Of a DNA stretch of 64,000 nucleotides, positions 52,610 through 64,000 are shown piece after piece. This DNA is from Asparagopsis taxiformis (taxonomy: Eukaryota; Rhodophyta; Florideophyceae; Bonnemaisoniales; Bonnemaisoniaceae). A model generated the notes under the pieces. The model was given only the letters and a program-made list of their open reading frames with translations, ran no database searches and was not told the origin of the DNA. Where the stretch lies: NCBI GenBank assembly GCA_030407315.1, contig JALQPE010001955.1:115163-179162 (forward strand). Reading direction: 5' to 3'. The translations under genes were made by a program, and so were the position numbers. The stretch's first letter is position 1. The number at the start of each line of letters is the position of its first letter.

Positions 52610-55479
52610 TGGACGTCCGGTGAATGACCAGCGCAATTGCATTGCTGGCGAGCCCAGAAATTCTAAAATTTCAGTCAGAAAAAAAATGCAAAAATACATC
52701 GATTTGGGCGGTCGAAAGTGCCGTACGGCACACCCCCATCTCAAAAACATGTTCACATGTGCATGTTTTTGAGAATAGCCCAAAAAATAAAGCAATTCAG
52801 GACGTCCGCCGGACATAGGCTTGATTCTAATTTGGCCACAACGGCCCCAGAAGCTACCAAGCGCCCCGAGCGGCCCCTCCCCGCTCACTTACCCACTCAC
52901 GCCCATCTTGCAGAAACGTTCCTGCTGGCCTCATCCATGCCTTCACATCCACATCATAATCCTCTGCTGAGCTGTTCACCTTGGACGCTCACTGGAAGTA
53001 CTCGTCTTCGACGTCCGCCAATGCAGGACAACACCATGAATACTAAACCCACCGTGGATCTCAGTCATCAACGGTGGGCGTCCTATAAATGACTGCTATA
53101 GAACCATTGCCCCAAGCCCTCCAGTTTGGACGCTCAGCCAACAGCGATTGCTGCTCTACCTCCTTGGTCGTTCTCCGATGCATGTAAATGCGCCAAAGTA
53201 CGACCGATGGGGCAGTCCAAACTTTTTGAACCAGTGCACGCCTAGGGATACCACAAGGTTCGTCATACACACACAAACACACAAACACACAAACAACCAC
53301 GCACTGCAGCACCCAACTTTCGCATGCGTCAGTGATGTGCTGCTGCAGTGTGTATGCGCTGTGCGGTAGCAAGATTTCCATGCTTGCAGCCATTCACATC
53401 CAGACATCCAGCCGCCGACCAGGGAAGCCGTTTGCAGCCGATTCCCCCTTGTCTGCATGGCATCTCGGTGCTGTCAACACTTGCTTAGTTGCTGCGATGC
53501 GAGCAAATGTGCAGCACTAGCCTAACTTGAAATGGACGTCCAGTGGAAGTCCGGCTCGGTTACATTGCTGGTCAGCCCTGAAATTCTAAAATGTTGGGCT
53601 GAGAAATAGCTGCAAAACTGTATCCATGTGCAATACTCGACCAACCTGAAATGGACGTCCGGTGAATGTCCAGCTCAATTGCATTGCTGGCGAGCCCAGA
53701 AATTCTAAAATTTCAGTCAGAAAAAAATTGCAAAATTATATCGATTTGGGCGGTCGAAAGTGCCGTACGGCACACCCCCATCTCAAAAACATGTTCACAT
53801 GTGCATGTTTTTGAGAATAGCCCAAATTTCAATTCAAATCAAGGTGTCTAATTTGGCCACAACGGCCCCAGGAACCGGCTGCTGCCCCGGCCGGGGCCGT
53901 CACTGGCTTCTGTAAGCACCAACTGTAAGCAAAGCCACATCTCACGAAGGGTCGATTCCAGGCTTCAAGCCCAAGTTATGCTAGGGAGACATCTTTTTCC
54001 CTGTTTCATCATGGTCCCACCTTACATCCTCACGACAAACAACACTCACACATCACGTTACTCATATTCCGTGCACTTTGTATGAGTAGTGAGCCCGCCT
54101 GCTTAGTTGCTGCAATGCATGGATGTGGGCAGCACACGACCAACCTGAAATGGACGTCCTGTGGATGTCCAGCTCGATTGCACTGCTGGCCAGCCCAGAA
54201 ATTCTAAAATTTCGGGCAGAAAAAAATTGTGAAAAATCATCGATTTGGGCGGGTCGATTGTGCCGTACGGCAGACCCCCATCTCAAAAACATGTTCACAT
54301 GTGCATGTTTTTGAGAATAGCCCAAATTTCAATTCAAATCAAGGTGTCTAATTTGGCCACAACGGCCCCAGGAACCGGCTGCTGCCCCGACCGGGGTCAT
54401 CACTGGCTTCTGTAAGCACTAACTGTAAGCCAAAATCGCGTCTTACGAAGGGTCGATTTCAGGCTCAACACGTCAGGGACAGGTCTTGGTCCTTGTTTCA
54501 TCATGGTCCCGCCCTACTCTCTCACGATCAACCTGAAATGGACGTCCGGTGGATGTCCAGCTCGATTGCATTGCTGGCCAGCCCAGAAATTCTAAAATTT
54601 CCGAAAAATCAATTTGGTGGCTCAGCATCTCCTGTGCAGAAAACTCTCGCACTCATTTCTGATATACGTTTTGACGTGTTTTTTACTTTTAAGCATCAGG
54701 AAAGGCGTTACGGAAAATTGGGACTACGCCACTTGTGAGCCGCGTCGTCTGAGATAGCGAGTAGAGTTTGTTGTATAGTATTTATATTGTACTCCAAATG
54801 TGCGTTCGAGACCTCGTTTGTAATGTTCTCGTGGTTTTGTGGGTATCAGTTTTGTGCTCACTTCTGGCAGCCCAATGGTGGAATGTGCCTGAGCGATCAA
54901 TCATCACCGCTAGGTCACACATTTTGCTGGCAACGTGCGCTTGGAAGGATGAATGACCGCCGTGGGAGATGGATTTTCAATTAATTCATTTGAAATAATA
55001 AAATTATATTAATTGCGAACTTCATGGAATAAGTTTGTGCTTTACAGTGGATATTACAGGGATCATTTAAGGGAAGCAAATGGATTGTGATATATATGAT
55101 TATACCATTCCGATGTTCTCGATCCGGATCTCATCATTCGGGAGTTCAGAGACCATGGCTTGGGCCATTATTAATCTCAATACCGGCGATGATATGGAGT
55201 ATGCACAGCAGGACTTAAGCTGACGTTGAAAGCTGTCCAGTCGACGCCGCAGGTTAACCTGTGGAATTCCACTTCTCCGCCGTCACTGGCTGAGGTTCTT
55301 TGGTCGTGTTTCCTTTGTTTGGTGTAGAGGATAGAACGACGGTGAGTATGCCAGTTTGGAGAGTATGCAGCGAGGGAAGCGTGTGTTTTGAGTCGTACTG
55401 TTGTCGTTGATGCGATATTGATTCATTAGAAGCTTCGTGAGTCATGGTTTGCATGTTGTGAACCATGGGAGGCAGGTAA

Positions 55480-56902
55480 GTAAGTGAGTCTCGCGGGTGT
55501 GCAATAAGGGATGCATGGGTTTTTAGTCTGACTGTTCTGGTTCATTTTGATGTTGTATAGGTGGTGCAGGAATAGTGATGAAGTAAGGTAAGTTTCATTG
55601 AGCTGAAAGACGGGTTTCGCGATGAAATGGAATGCTGACTACATTTTTTCGTTGCACGATTTGTGAATTATTGGTTGTATTGTTTGTATGATGCAACGAG
55701 ATGAAGAGGTTAAGTGCGTCCTGAGGGTATGAAGCGAGGGAAGTGTTTGTTTTAAATGTGACTGTCGTCTTTTATGCAATATTTATTTATTGGGAGCTTA
55801 GTGAGTCATGGTGCATATTTGCTGAAGGGTGGAAAGGAGGTAGGTGAGCATTTGAGGGGTGCAGTGAGTGGAATGTGGGTTTTGAGTCTGACTGCTGTGG
55901 TTGATGTTGATTTTGTGTAGGTGATTCTGGAATGGTGATGACGGAAGGTAAGTTACATTGAGCGCCTAGTTAAGTTGCGCGAAGATATGGAATGCTGACT
56001 ACATTTTTTTGTACAATTTTTGACTTATGGTTTCTATTGTGTGCAGGATACAACGAGGGTAAGTGAGTTCTGAGGGTATGCAGCGAGGGAAGCATGGGTT
56101 TTCAGTCCGACTGTTGTTGTTGATTTCGATTTTTTGTAGGTGATGCAGGAATGGTGATGACGGAAGGTAAGTTGCATTTAGCGCGCAGTCCGGTGGTGCG
56201 AAGATGCGGAATGTTGACTTCATTTGTTGGTTGTGAGATTTTCGACTTTTGGTATGTATTGTGTGTAGAATGAAACGAGAGTAAGTGAGTTCTGAGGGTA
56301 TGCATCGAGAGAAGTGTTTGTTTCGAATCTGACTATTGCAGTTAATGCGATATTTATTCATTGGAAGCTTATCCAGTCATGGTGCGTATTGTGTCGAGCG
56401 AAGGAAAGTGCGGAAGTTTTGAGAGTATGCTGAGAGGGACATGTGGGTTTTGAGTCCGACTGTTGTGGTTGATTTCGATTTTATGCAGGTGATGCTGGAA
56501 TGGTGATGACAGAAGGTAAGTTTCATTGAGCGCCAAGACTTGTTTTGCGAAGATATGGACTGCTGACTTTGATTATTCATTGCAAGGTTTTTGGATCATG
56601 GTTTGTATTGTGTGTAGGATGGATGAGAGGTAAGTAAGGGATTTTCTAAGATATCTGGCGTGGTAAGCGTTGCTTTTGAATCTGACTGTTGGGGTTGATG
56701 TTGTGTATGTGATGCAGGAGTGGTGAAGCAGGAACGGCAGGACTCAGGGAGAGTGAAGAAGGGATCTAGGAAGATGGGGAATGAAGCTGTGAGGTGTTTC
56801 TGGTATGTGTATATTTTCAGGCATACGATAGAAGTAAGAGTGGGTTTCAAGTCGTGTAAGATTTTGCTGACCATGTTCGTGTTTCATGTCTTGATGATTT
56901 AA
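55480..56902 (+). other. Array of micro-exon/intron-like units, copy B
   Basis: Candidate exons: 55561-55587 (27 nt), 55921-55947 (27), 56047-56058 (12), 56140-56166 (27), 56269-56280 (12), 56489-56515 (27), 56618-56629 (12), and a last exon from 56718. The last exon continues the phase-1 frame for ~61 codons (VVKQERQDSG ...) to TAA at 56900. Two exons (55561, 56269) carry a stop in the common frame. Intervening sequences have GTAAG donors, CTGAC and TGTAG/TGCAG acceptors. Spacing is less regular than in copy A. Confidence 0.45.
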
Positions 56903-57331
56903 TGGGCTGGGGTGGTGTCGAGGAAAGCGGGGATGGTATTGGGAAGGAGCAGATTTTTTGTAATCTAGGTCGTGAGGGTTCTTGAAGTATGTGCGGATGG
57001 TGGTGCATGGCGTTCGGATGGTAGGGAGAACGCGATAGTGAGGGAGATGGGTGATCGACGGTATGCTGACAGGTATTTTGTATTCTGGCTGGATACGTAT
57101 TCCATATTCTAGCTGGATACATATTCCGTATCCTGGCTTGATACGTATTTCCTATTCTAACCGGGTATTTATTTCCTATTCTGACCAGATATGTATTTCC
57201 TATTCTAGAGAGACGTATTGTATACGAGCAGTTTCGTAAATGAGAGAATAAAATACGGTCCGATATGGGCCCTTAATTTACCATCCGCTGTAATTTCTTC
57301 CCTCCGGGTTTTTGCTGATATATTGTATACT

Positions 57332-57640
57332 GGATGTCGGGTCCTAGTATCCGGCCAAACGTACTAGAAAAACTGGATGTCGGGTCCTAGTACTCCGCCA
57401 AACGTACTAGAGAAAGTGGATGTCGGGTCCTAGTATTCCGCCGAACGTACTAGAGAAAGTGGATGTCGGGTCCTAGGATCCCGCTGAATGTACTAGAGAA
57501 ATTGGATGTCGGGTCCTAGTATTCCGCTGAATGTACTAGAGAAATTGGATGTCGGGTCCTAGTATTCCGCCGAACGTACTAGAGAAAGTGGATGTCGGGT
57601 CCTAGTATTCCGCCGAACGTACTAGAGAAAGTGGACGTCC
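57332..57640. repeat. 43-bp subterminal tandem repeats, copy B
   Basis: About seven units with GGATGTCGGGTCCTAGTATT and GTACTAGAGAAA. The homologous array at 3828-4045 has about five. Confidence 0.75.
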
Positions 57641-57763
57641 GCATCCAAAAAATTTTTATTTTTTTTCGGACGCGGACGTTCATTTGTTCTAGTAAATCTC
57701 GGGGCCGACTAGGACCCGTACTAGAGAGACTGGACGTCCGCGTCCACTTCCGAAAACACAGAC

Positions 57764-59291
57764 GATCGCGGAGCTGGAAAAAAAGTGTTTAGCCAGGACA
57801 TAGCAAACAAGGCGCTCACCACGGAGATAGTTGCGTTGGAGGCTAAGGTGAAGACTCTGCAGGCGGAAAATGCCAGCCTTACTGCAATTGCGAGAACAGG
57901 TAGAATCAGTGATCACGGTGGCGGTAAGTCGAAAATACAGAAAGCCATTCCTGTGAAATACCTTGGAGTTCTTAGGGCGGTTGAGGAAAACCTGACAAAG
58001 TGGTGCAAGAACGAGACTATGGAGCTGGACCCTATAGCGGAACAAACGCAGAGACGTTGGACTGGACGTACCATCGAGGTAGAGCCAGTAGAAGGGACAC
58101 TTTGGAGCGAAAACGGTGTAGGATATATTGCTACCCCTCCGGGCTATATCATCAAGAATCTGCAGTGGTATACACCTTCGTACAGGGACGAGAGTGATCT
58201 GCTGAATGACTTGGTGCGACACGTACTGCGTCAAAGTCCGTGGTGTGATGTGTTTTCCGATGAGGAGCAGCGTGTGTGCTGTCAAGAGGCTGTGGCGGGG
58301 AGCAAGGAATTGAAAGTGAAGGTGACGCAGAAAACTGTCCGATGTGATGAGTGCACGGAAGCGTAATGCGAGGGACAGATTGTTCGGTTCGCTGGGGTAC
58401 ACGAAATTAATGTCTAGATGCACGATGCTGACGACGCCAGCTGAGATGGACGTGCGAGAGGATCAAAAGCGCGAAGCGTCTGAGAAGCTTTTGAAACGGG
58501 AAAGCAACGGTGATTTGGATATGGGGAGGTGGCGAACGGCACCGTTCTCAGAGCTGCGATACAGCAAAGGCATGGTTCCTGACAGCTTCGAAATGGAAGT
58601 GAATGGTGATTCATGGTTTAACAACTGAGTAGCTGTGAATGTGCTGGACATCTTCAGGGGTTATTCGATACGACCAGAACAAGTAATGGACATAGAGACG
58701 AGCATACTAACGCTGGCGCGCCTGGATGCTTGGCTAGTGACTACTGTGGAGTGTTTGGATGAACCGAAGGGGAAAGGAGGTGCACGGCAGAAGGAGTTTA
58801 CAAGGCGGTACAGTCAATATGTGGGGGTAGCTTTTCAGCAATTAGTTGGTATGGTGGTGTACTGCATGTCTTGTCTCCAAGGCTCGCAAGCAAGGGAAGA
58901 AACGGACGTTGTCGAGAGCGAACAGCGGACTAGTGCACAGTCACGGCATGTGTTTGCAAGCCGTACTGTGACGAGAGAGGCTGTTGAAGTGTGGCAAAGC
59001 GGAGAGGGGTCTGGAATTGTTCATGTCGTTGATGATGTAAACCGTTGCTCATCACTTGTTCTGGTGTCCGAGGATTGGATTCAATCGCATATTACGTCAA
59101 AGCTCGGTGCTGTAATGGATTGTGTGATTGCGCAAGGACTAATTGGCGCAGAACTTTTCGTCGTTGACCCATATGCTGGACACCTCAGTGCAAACCTGAA
59201 TGTCGAAATCAATGCCCCACAGTATGGGGGCATGGAGCGGCGTCATGCAGCCACTGCTGATAACGGTTTTGGCGTAATGGAGGATGGTTGA
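57764..59291 (+). pseudogene. Relative of the element's coiled-coil gene, 5'-truncated and frameshifted
   Basis: Three consecutive frames (to 58366, about 58344-58628, and 58635-59291) read as one decayed gene. The first has a coiled coil (IVALEAKVKTLQAENASL). The second and third parallel the coiled-coil protein at 45229: RDRLFGSLGY for RNRFIRDLGF, ILTLARLDAWLVTTVECL for NLVEVALNFAVAYTQCSD, and RRYSQYVGVAFQQLVGMVVY for RRSEYSLQFIYILAYGF. The coding sequence begins directly at the Plavaka end (57763), so that insertion probably removed the 5' part. The homology is by eye. Confidence 0.45.
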
Positions 59292-59368
59292 AATTAGTGC
59301 AGTAAATGTGACGTTGACTAGAAGGCTTATCATGTAGTACATTATCAATAGAGTGCTGCGATTTAGAT

Positions 59369-62300
59369 TTATTCTTCTTCATTATCATCTGTGAACTGGT
59401 AATCAGTGTTGGTGTAGAAGCGGTTGAGATAGAAACGGTGGTCCGACCAGTGCATTTGTTTCGTAAATGGCTTGACTGGAAAGTTACTTTGTACGATGTG
59501 CACAGTGCCAGATATAGTAGATGCAGGAATGAGGTCAAACCAAGGACCACCTGCACTGTGGGATGCAGTGTCATTGCTGTCAACGGATCCGTTGTCCGGG
59601 TCCCATGTGGACCACTTTAAACAAATGCACCCAAGTGATTTTTCCACAGCGGTTTTTGGGGCAAAGCAGGTCATATACTGAACGAAAGCGAGTTCTACAG
59701 GTTGAAACAGGTTTGGAGACTGCAGGCGTACCAGTGCCAGGACGCGCCCTACCCATATGGTTCTGTAGTCATCGGCAGTTCCGGAGATGACGACAAAGGA
59801 GTACTGCGATCTCTTTGCGGGGCCGAATGATGAAGTTGCAAAGACGCGCTGCTGCTTGTGCCTCGACACGTTTGTGGGGCGAAGCATGCCACTGTGCGGG
59901 TCAAAGTCGTCGGCATCTGGGACGTACCCTCTCATGACGTAGGCGGACTTTACCACGGTGACGGAAATGTCCATGTCATGTATTGGAGGGCCTTCTGCCG
60001 TGGCGCGCAGTCTAGCGAGGGTGAGGAACGCTTGTGCAGCTGTGTCACCGAGTTGCTGGAATAGCGTTATGGTGCCAGACGGGAACGAGGAGTTGTGCAG
60101 AGGCAAAAGAGTGGCAGGATCGGGCTGTCCGTCGATATCTGCAACGAGGAGGGTTGCATCGGGCAGCAGGGAGGCAAAGTCGTGCAGTGCAACGGTGAAT
60201 CCGTCGCGAACGAGTACTGCACCGTCTGTGGGCGATATCATGCGTGGGTTTCCCAATGTGTTCAATGGGGTGTGACCAGTTGGAGTGGCCAAGGAGAATT
60301 CCATGTGGCGAATAGTCTCTTCCATGGCTGTGGAGCACCTTCGAGAGGTTTTCCTATAACTCTGTTTGAACAGAAGATGCGAGTGTTCGTAGGGGCCTGC
60401 ATCAATGTGTTCCAGGGCGCCATATCTCTGCAAGTCAGCGGGAAGATGGTCAAGAAGATGGAACTTGAAAGTTTTCAGACCTGCGGTGTGGAATGGGCCG
60501 AGGGTGGAGAGTATTGATTGTTTGAAATAGGAAATGGAGTTCTGGAGGCTTTCTAGTTCGGCGGCAGTCCAGTGCTTAATGCGACCGCGTTTCATGACCC
60601 ATGCGACGAGGTCAGAGTATTGCGTGCAGATGGAAGTGAGGGGGGCTGTCTCTACTTCGTCACAGCATGTGTCAATGAATGCTGCGATGAAAGGGAACAC
60701 CATCTCGACATGGTGATAGTCTTTGGCTGCGAGCATGCCGCGTATGCCGTCCTCCGTGAAGAGGCCGTTCAAATTGGTGCCCTTCTCACCCTTGGAGAAG
60801 TCGACATGAAGACCGGTGATGTAGTAGTCGCGTTCGATAGCGGACAGAATGCTGTTTGAGCCGGCGAGAATGGGAGGCAGTGGTGGTGGTGAGGTCTGGG
60901 GAGCTGAGGCGGTGGACAATGCACTGTTTGATGAGCTTTGAGATGCCGAGGTGGAGATTGTGCAGAGGCTCGAAGGAGAAAATGTTGTAGGGGTCTAGGG
61001 AACTGTTGCTGGGTAAAAGAGCGGTCGATTCGAGGACAGAGTGTTGTTCGAGAAGGGAGAGAGCTTCGAGCGGAGCAGTTGTAAGCTCCTCAGCGCTCTC
61101 TTGGCGTGCAGAGCGTGTATCATCGAGGGAGCGGGGCTGGTGTGGCGCGGTGGACTCAAGTTGAGTGGCGGGGAAGTAGCAGCGGTGGCAGGGATGTGTG
61201 GTGGTAGTGCTGTTGCGAGTGCATGACAGCTCTTTGGCCTCTGGAAAGTTGCAGCAATAATTGGCTAGGATGGGAAAGCATTGGTGGGCAGTTGCAGTGG
61301 AGTCTGTGCAGGGGAACCCGGAAGAGAACGCGGTGGATAGGGACGAAAACACTTTTTCGAGTGCTTTATGAAGAATATCAATTTTGCGAGCGCGGCTAGC
61401 AGAACTAGAGGTTGTCGGCATTTCATCACCGAACAAGGCGTTGGTCGAAGGGTTAACAATGTACGGAAGATACCCGACGATGGTGAGGCCGGTACGGATG
61501 CAGTGGCGACGGAGGGGGGCGGAGAAGTTGAGCAGTGTGACGTGTATGGGGTATGCGACGATTGCGTAGCTCTTGAGGCTTGTGCTGCTCTTTTCGGAGT
61601 ACACTTGGAGGAGGCCGGCAAAGGAGGAAGGGGTGGGATCAGTTTCCTCTGCCCATACGACCTGTGGATCTTCCGAGAGCTGGACGCGCTGTCTAGTAAC
61701 CTGGTGCAGCGTTTTCGCGAATTCTGTGTGTAGGGGATGAGAAAATATTGCGGTGCCGTCTGGGGCAGTCTGTGGGGAGGAGTGGAAGAGAGTATTTTGT
61801 TCGTTAGCCAGTGCTAACTGCCTGCGGAGCATGTCGACTGGGTCGCGGAGGTACAGCTGTGCCGAGTACTTACCAGTTTTGTCTGGAATGATGTGGCTCT
61901 TGTAACCTTCGGTGCGGAAATGTGTTTCGACCATGGAAGCGGTAACGTGGCGACATTCTTCTACGGTGCGAACGGCGCTGTTGAACTTTTCTAGGGATAA
62001 TGCGTGGTCTTGTAGGATGGTGATGACTTCGCTCACGCGGCCAGCGCCGGCCTTGTACTCGAGGGTTGTGAGACTGGCGGCGAGGGATTGCACGAGGAGG
62101 TCTGCGCGGGAGGGGGTTGAGGTTGGTGGCAGTGGAGCGTCACAGGGTGAGTCGCTGGAGGAAGCACGACCAGATTCTGGGTCTGGGGAGCTGGGTTGCG
62201 GGGAGTCATGGTCGCCGTTTCGAGCAGGCTCATGGGTGACGGCAGGGACACGAGCGTTGTTGAAATGTTGGGGAGAGGGGTTGAAACGGTAGCGACACGT

Positions 62301-62369
62301 TCGCTCATGCAGCGCGAGCGCATAAGCATCTACGCAGTAGTAGAAGCATCCTTCATACTTGCATTCCAT
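59369..62369 (-). pseudogene. Plavaka/CACTA-like transposase, copy C, internally deleted
   Basis: ATG at 62369 matches the start of copy A (1527). The N-terminal frame carries the Cys/His cluster, CCNFPEAKE, HPCHRC and FEPLHNLHLGIS, and runs on to 60786. The C-terminal half is in another frame, from about 60870 to 59369: LSAIERDYYITGLHV, then LKTFKFHLLDHLP, YEHSHLLFKQSYRKTSRR, a conserved C-terminal block of Plavaka-type enzymes. At about 60869 the sequence departs from copy A, which continues in the first frame, so an internal segment was probably lost with a frameshift. As written the gene would not make a full transposase. Confidence 0.65.
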
Positions 62370-62815
62370 GTCGATTTTGACGCAAAAGGGAGGATTGCGA
62401 GCTGAACAGGGGAGACTGTGCCGTCCAGATGCGACCAATTTTATTTTTGTGGTGCTTTCGAGACTTGGAATGTAACTTGTTCGTAGTTTTGTGGGTAGTA
62501 GTTTTGTGCTCACTCCAGCTGACATCCCAACGTTGGAATTAAACCGAGAGTTCAATCATTTCCAACTGTTACATCACATTGCGTGCTGGCAACGTGTGCA
62601 TGGAAGGACGAACGACCGCCCCGGGAGATGAATTTTCAATTAATTAATTTGTAATAATAAACTTTTTATTTCCGAACTTCGTGGAATCTGAATGTGTTTT
62701 ACAGCGGATATGCCACGGATCATGTAAGGAAAGCAAATGGATTCTCATATATATGATTATATGTTTATATTCGTTGTTCTCGATCCGGATCTCATTTTTC
62801 GGGGAATCAGAGACC

Positions 62816-62941
62816 ATGGCTTGGGCCATACTCAATCTCACTGCCGGCGATGATTTCGAGTATGCACAGCAAGACTTAAGCGGACGCAGAAAGCTGTCCG
62901 GTCGACGCCGCAGGCTCCACTCCGCCCTCATCACCGACTGA
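62816..62941 (+). CDS. Short conserved reading frame, copy C (41 codons)
   Basis: Begins MAWAILNLTAGDDF and continues past the position where copy A has a stop (GRRK in place of GR-stop), ending ALITD. It lies directly before the 38-bp palindrome and the micro-exon array. Function unknown. Confidence 0.25.
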   Translation: MAWAILNLTAGDDFEYAQQDLSGRRKLSGRRRRLHSALITD

Positions 62942-62964
62942 TATTCTTTGACCGCCTTTGCTTT

Positions 62965-63002
62965 GTACGTGCGCGAATCTTGATCAAGATTCGCGCACGT
63001 AC
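62965..63002. repeat. 38-bp perfect palindrome (copy C)
   Basis: Identical to 2129-2166, centred on TGATCA. Exact retention in two copies that differ elsewhere suggests recent copying or selection on the site. Confidence 0.85.
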
Positions 63003-63009
63003 CTTCGTT

Positions 63010-63960
63010 CCATCCTCTACCCTCGAGGTCCGTTAATGCGATATTTTTCATTGGAAGCCTGTTGACTCATGGTGTGTATTGAGCGGAGGATGGAAGAGAG
63101 GTACGTGAAGTTTTGAAAGTATGCTGCGAGGGAAGGTTGGTTTTGAGTCTGACTGTTGTGGTTGATTCCGATGTTGTGTAGATGATGCAGGAATGTTGAT
63201 GACGGAAGGTAAGTTTCATTGAGTGCCAACATGTGCTTTGCGAAGATATGGACTGCTGACTATGATTATTCATTGCAAGGTTTTTGGATCATGGTTTGTA
63301 TTGTGTGTAGGATGGATGAGAGTTACATTTGCGAGTTCTCAGGTTATGTAGCGAGGGAAACATTGGTTTCCAATCTGACTGTTGCGATTGATTCCGATGT
63401 TGCGTAGGTGGTGGAGGAATAGTGATGACGGAAGGTAAGTCACATTGGGCGCCCAGTCCGGTTGTGCGAAGATGCGGAATGCTGACTACTTTTCTTGGCT
63501 ACACGATTACATGACTTATGGTTTTTATTGTGTGCAGGATGGAACGGGTAAGGTAAGTGTGCGATTTTTGAAAGTAAGCAGCGAGGGAAGGTTGGTTTTG
63601 GGTCTGAATGTTGTGGTGATTCCGATATTGTGTAGGTTGATGCAGGAATGGTGATGACGGAAGGTAAGTTTCATGGAGCGCCAGGATGTGTTTGCGAAGA
63701 TATGGACTGCTGACTTTGATTATTCATTGCAAGGTTTTGGATCATGGTTTGTATTGTGTGTAGGATGGATGAGAGGGAAGTAAGGGAGTTTCTAGGATAT
63801 CTGGCGTGGTAAGCGTTGCTTTTGAATCTGACTGTTGGGGTTGATGTTTTGTATGTGATGCAGGAGTGGTGAAGCAGGAACGGCAGGACTCAAGGAGAGT
63901 GAAGAAGGGATCTGGGCAGATGTGGGATGAAGCTGTGAGTGTTTCTGGTATGTGTATATT
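63010..63960 (+). other. Array of micro-exon/intron-like units, copy C
   Basis: Candidate exons include 63182-63208 (27 nt), 63311-63322 (donor weakened to GTTAC), 63408-63434 (27), a GATGGAACGG unit after TGCAG near 63540, a ~28-nt unit near 63637, GATGGATGAGAG near 63764 (donor changed to GGAAG), and the last exon from 63864. The last exon stays open in the common frame longer than in copy A. Several donors are damaged, so this copy may be non-functional. Confidence 0.4.
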
Positions 63961-64000
63961 TTGGGGCATACGATAGAAGTGAGAGGGGTTTCAAGTGGTG

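Larger units (their letters stand above)
47658..54603. repeat. Very large inverted repeat built of ~0.5-kb units
   Basis: Left arm about 47658-49990, right arm about 52610-54603, in opposite orientation, separated by a 2.6-kb spacer. Left units start near 47658, 48159 and 48655 with CAAATTAGACACCTTGATTT, followed by a hairpin TCTCAAAAACATG/CATGTTTTTGAGA, the tract CCGTACGGCA, and GACGTCCATTTCAGG. A non-tandem part (about 49020-49768) and a partial unit follow. The right arm mirrors this order and stops in mid-unit at 54603. Arms match closely except for a TG-rich microsatellite that is shorter on the right. It resembles a foldback element or an inverted satellite duplication. Confidence 0.8.
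54604..57763. mobile_element. Right arm of Plavaka-like element, copy B
   Basis: From about 54780 it parallels 1620-4173: the leader, the short MAWAIINL frame at 55155-55223, an intron-like array (about 55480-56720), TATTCTGG repeats (about 57070-57220), 43-bp repeats (57332-57640) and the terminus CCGAAAACACAGACG at 57763. The 38-bp palindrome is missing. No transposase is attached: the arm is cut on its left by the large inverted repeat at 54603. Confidence 0.6.
62370..64000. mobile_element. Right arm of Plavaka-like element, copy C (cut by window edge)
   Basis: Closely parallels 1528-3360: leader, the short frame at 62816-62941 (41 codons here), the 38-bp palindrome at 62965-63002 and the intron-like array. 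Compared with copy A a segment after the palindrome is missing (CTCGAGGTCCGTTAATG in place of CTCGAGGGTATGCG...). The terminus lies beyond the window. Confidence 0.65.

Noticed and set aside
59369..60919. Separate 516-codon gene for the C-terminal transposase part
   Set aside because: The frame begins with a TTG codon inside the transposase sequence; it is the downstream half of one disrupted gene.

Overview
The window is eukaryotic nuclear DNA made almost entirely of mobile elements. Evidence for a eukaryote: repeated GTAAGT...CTGAC...TGTAG spliceosomal intron signals, SET and Tudor-like chromatin domains, nuclear-localisation-like basic clusters, and CACTA/Plavaka-type transposases. Long single-exon genes and moderate GC would suit an intron-poor alga, perhaps a red alga, but that placement is a guess. 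I saw no tRNA, rRNA or clear single-copy housekeeping gene.

Layout. 1-4173: 5' half and right arm of a Plavaka-like transposon (transposase on -), with a + strand array of micro-exon/intron units and 43-bp terminal repeats. 4174-13199: right part of a CACTA-like element (copy X), abutting the Plavaka end. 13200-16900: GC-rich Gag-like retroelement remnant. 16901-20924: truncated, frameshifted ParB-family/dioxygenase pseudogene, a small decayed exon and another element end. 21028-47657: an apparently complete 26.6-kb CACTA-like element (copy Y). 47658-54603: a very large inverted repeat built of ~0.5-kb units around a ~2.6-kb spacer. 54604-57763: second Plavaka right arm. 57764-59291: pseudogene related to the element's coiled-coil gene. 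59369-64000: third Plavaka copy, with a deletion in its transposase.

The main result is the 26.6-kb element. It starts CACTACGGTGTTGA at 21028 and ends with the exact reverse complement at 47657. Both ends carry ACAGT/ACTGT palindromes. Inside are a 1267-aa Tnp2-like transposase, two ParB-like/2OG-Fe(II)-dioxygenase-like proteins, a ParB-like/amino-methyltransferase/SET fusion, a Tudor-like protein and a coiled-coil protein. Arrays of a 37-nt palindrome (TTACAGCAAAGTCATCG arms) sit in the intergenic gaps around the transposase, dioxygenase and methyltransferase genes. The ParB proteins share an N-terminal module (ParB fold plus helical region) and differ in the C-terminal modifying domain. 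I infer a mobile element carrying its own DNA/chromatin-modification kit, possibly addressed to its own palindromes, for example to escape silencing or control transposition. No experiment or database search supports this here.
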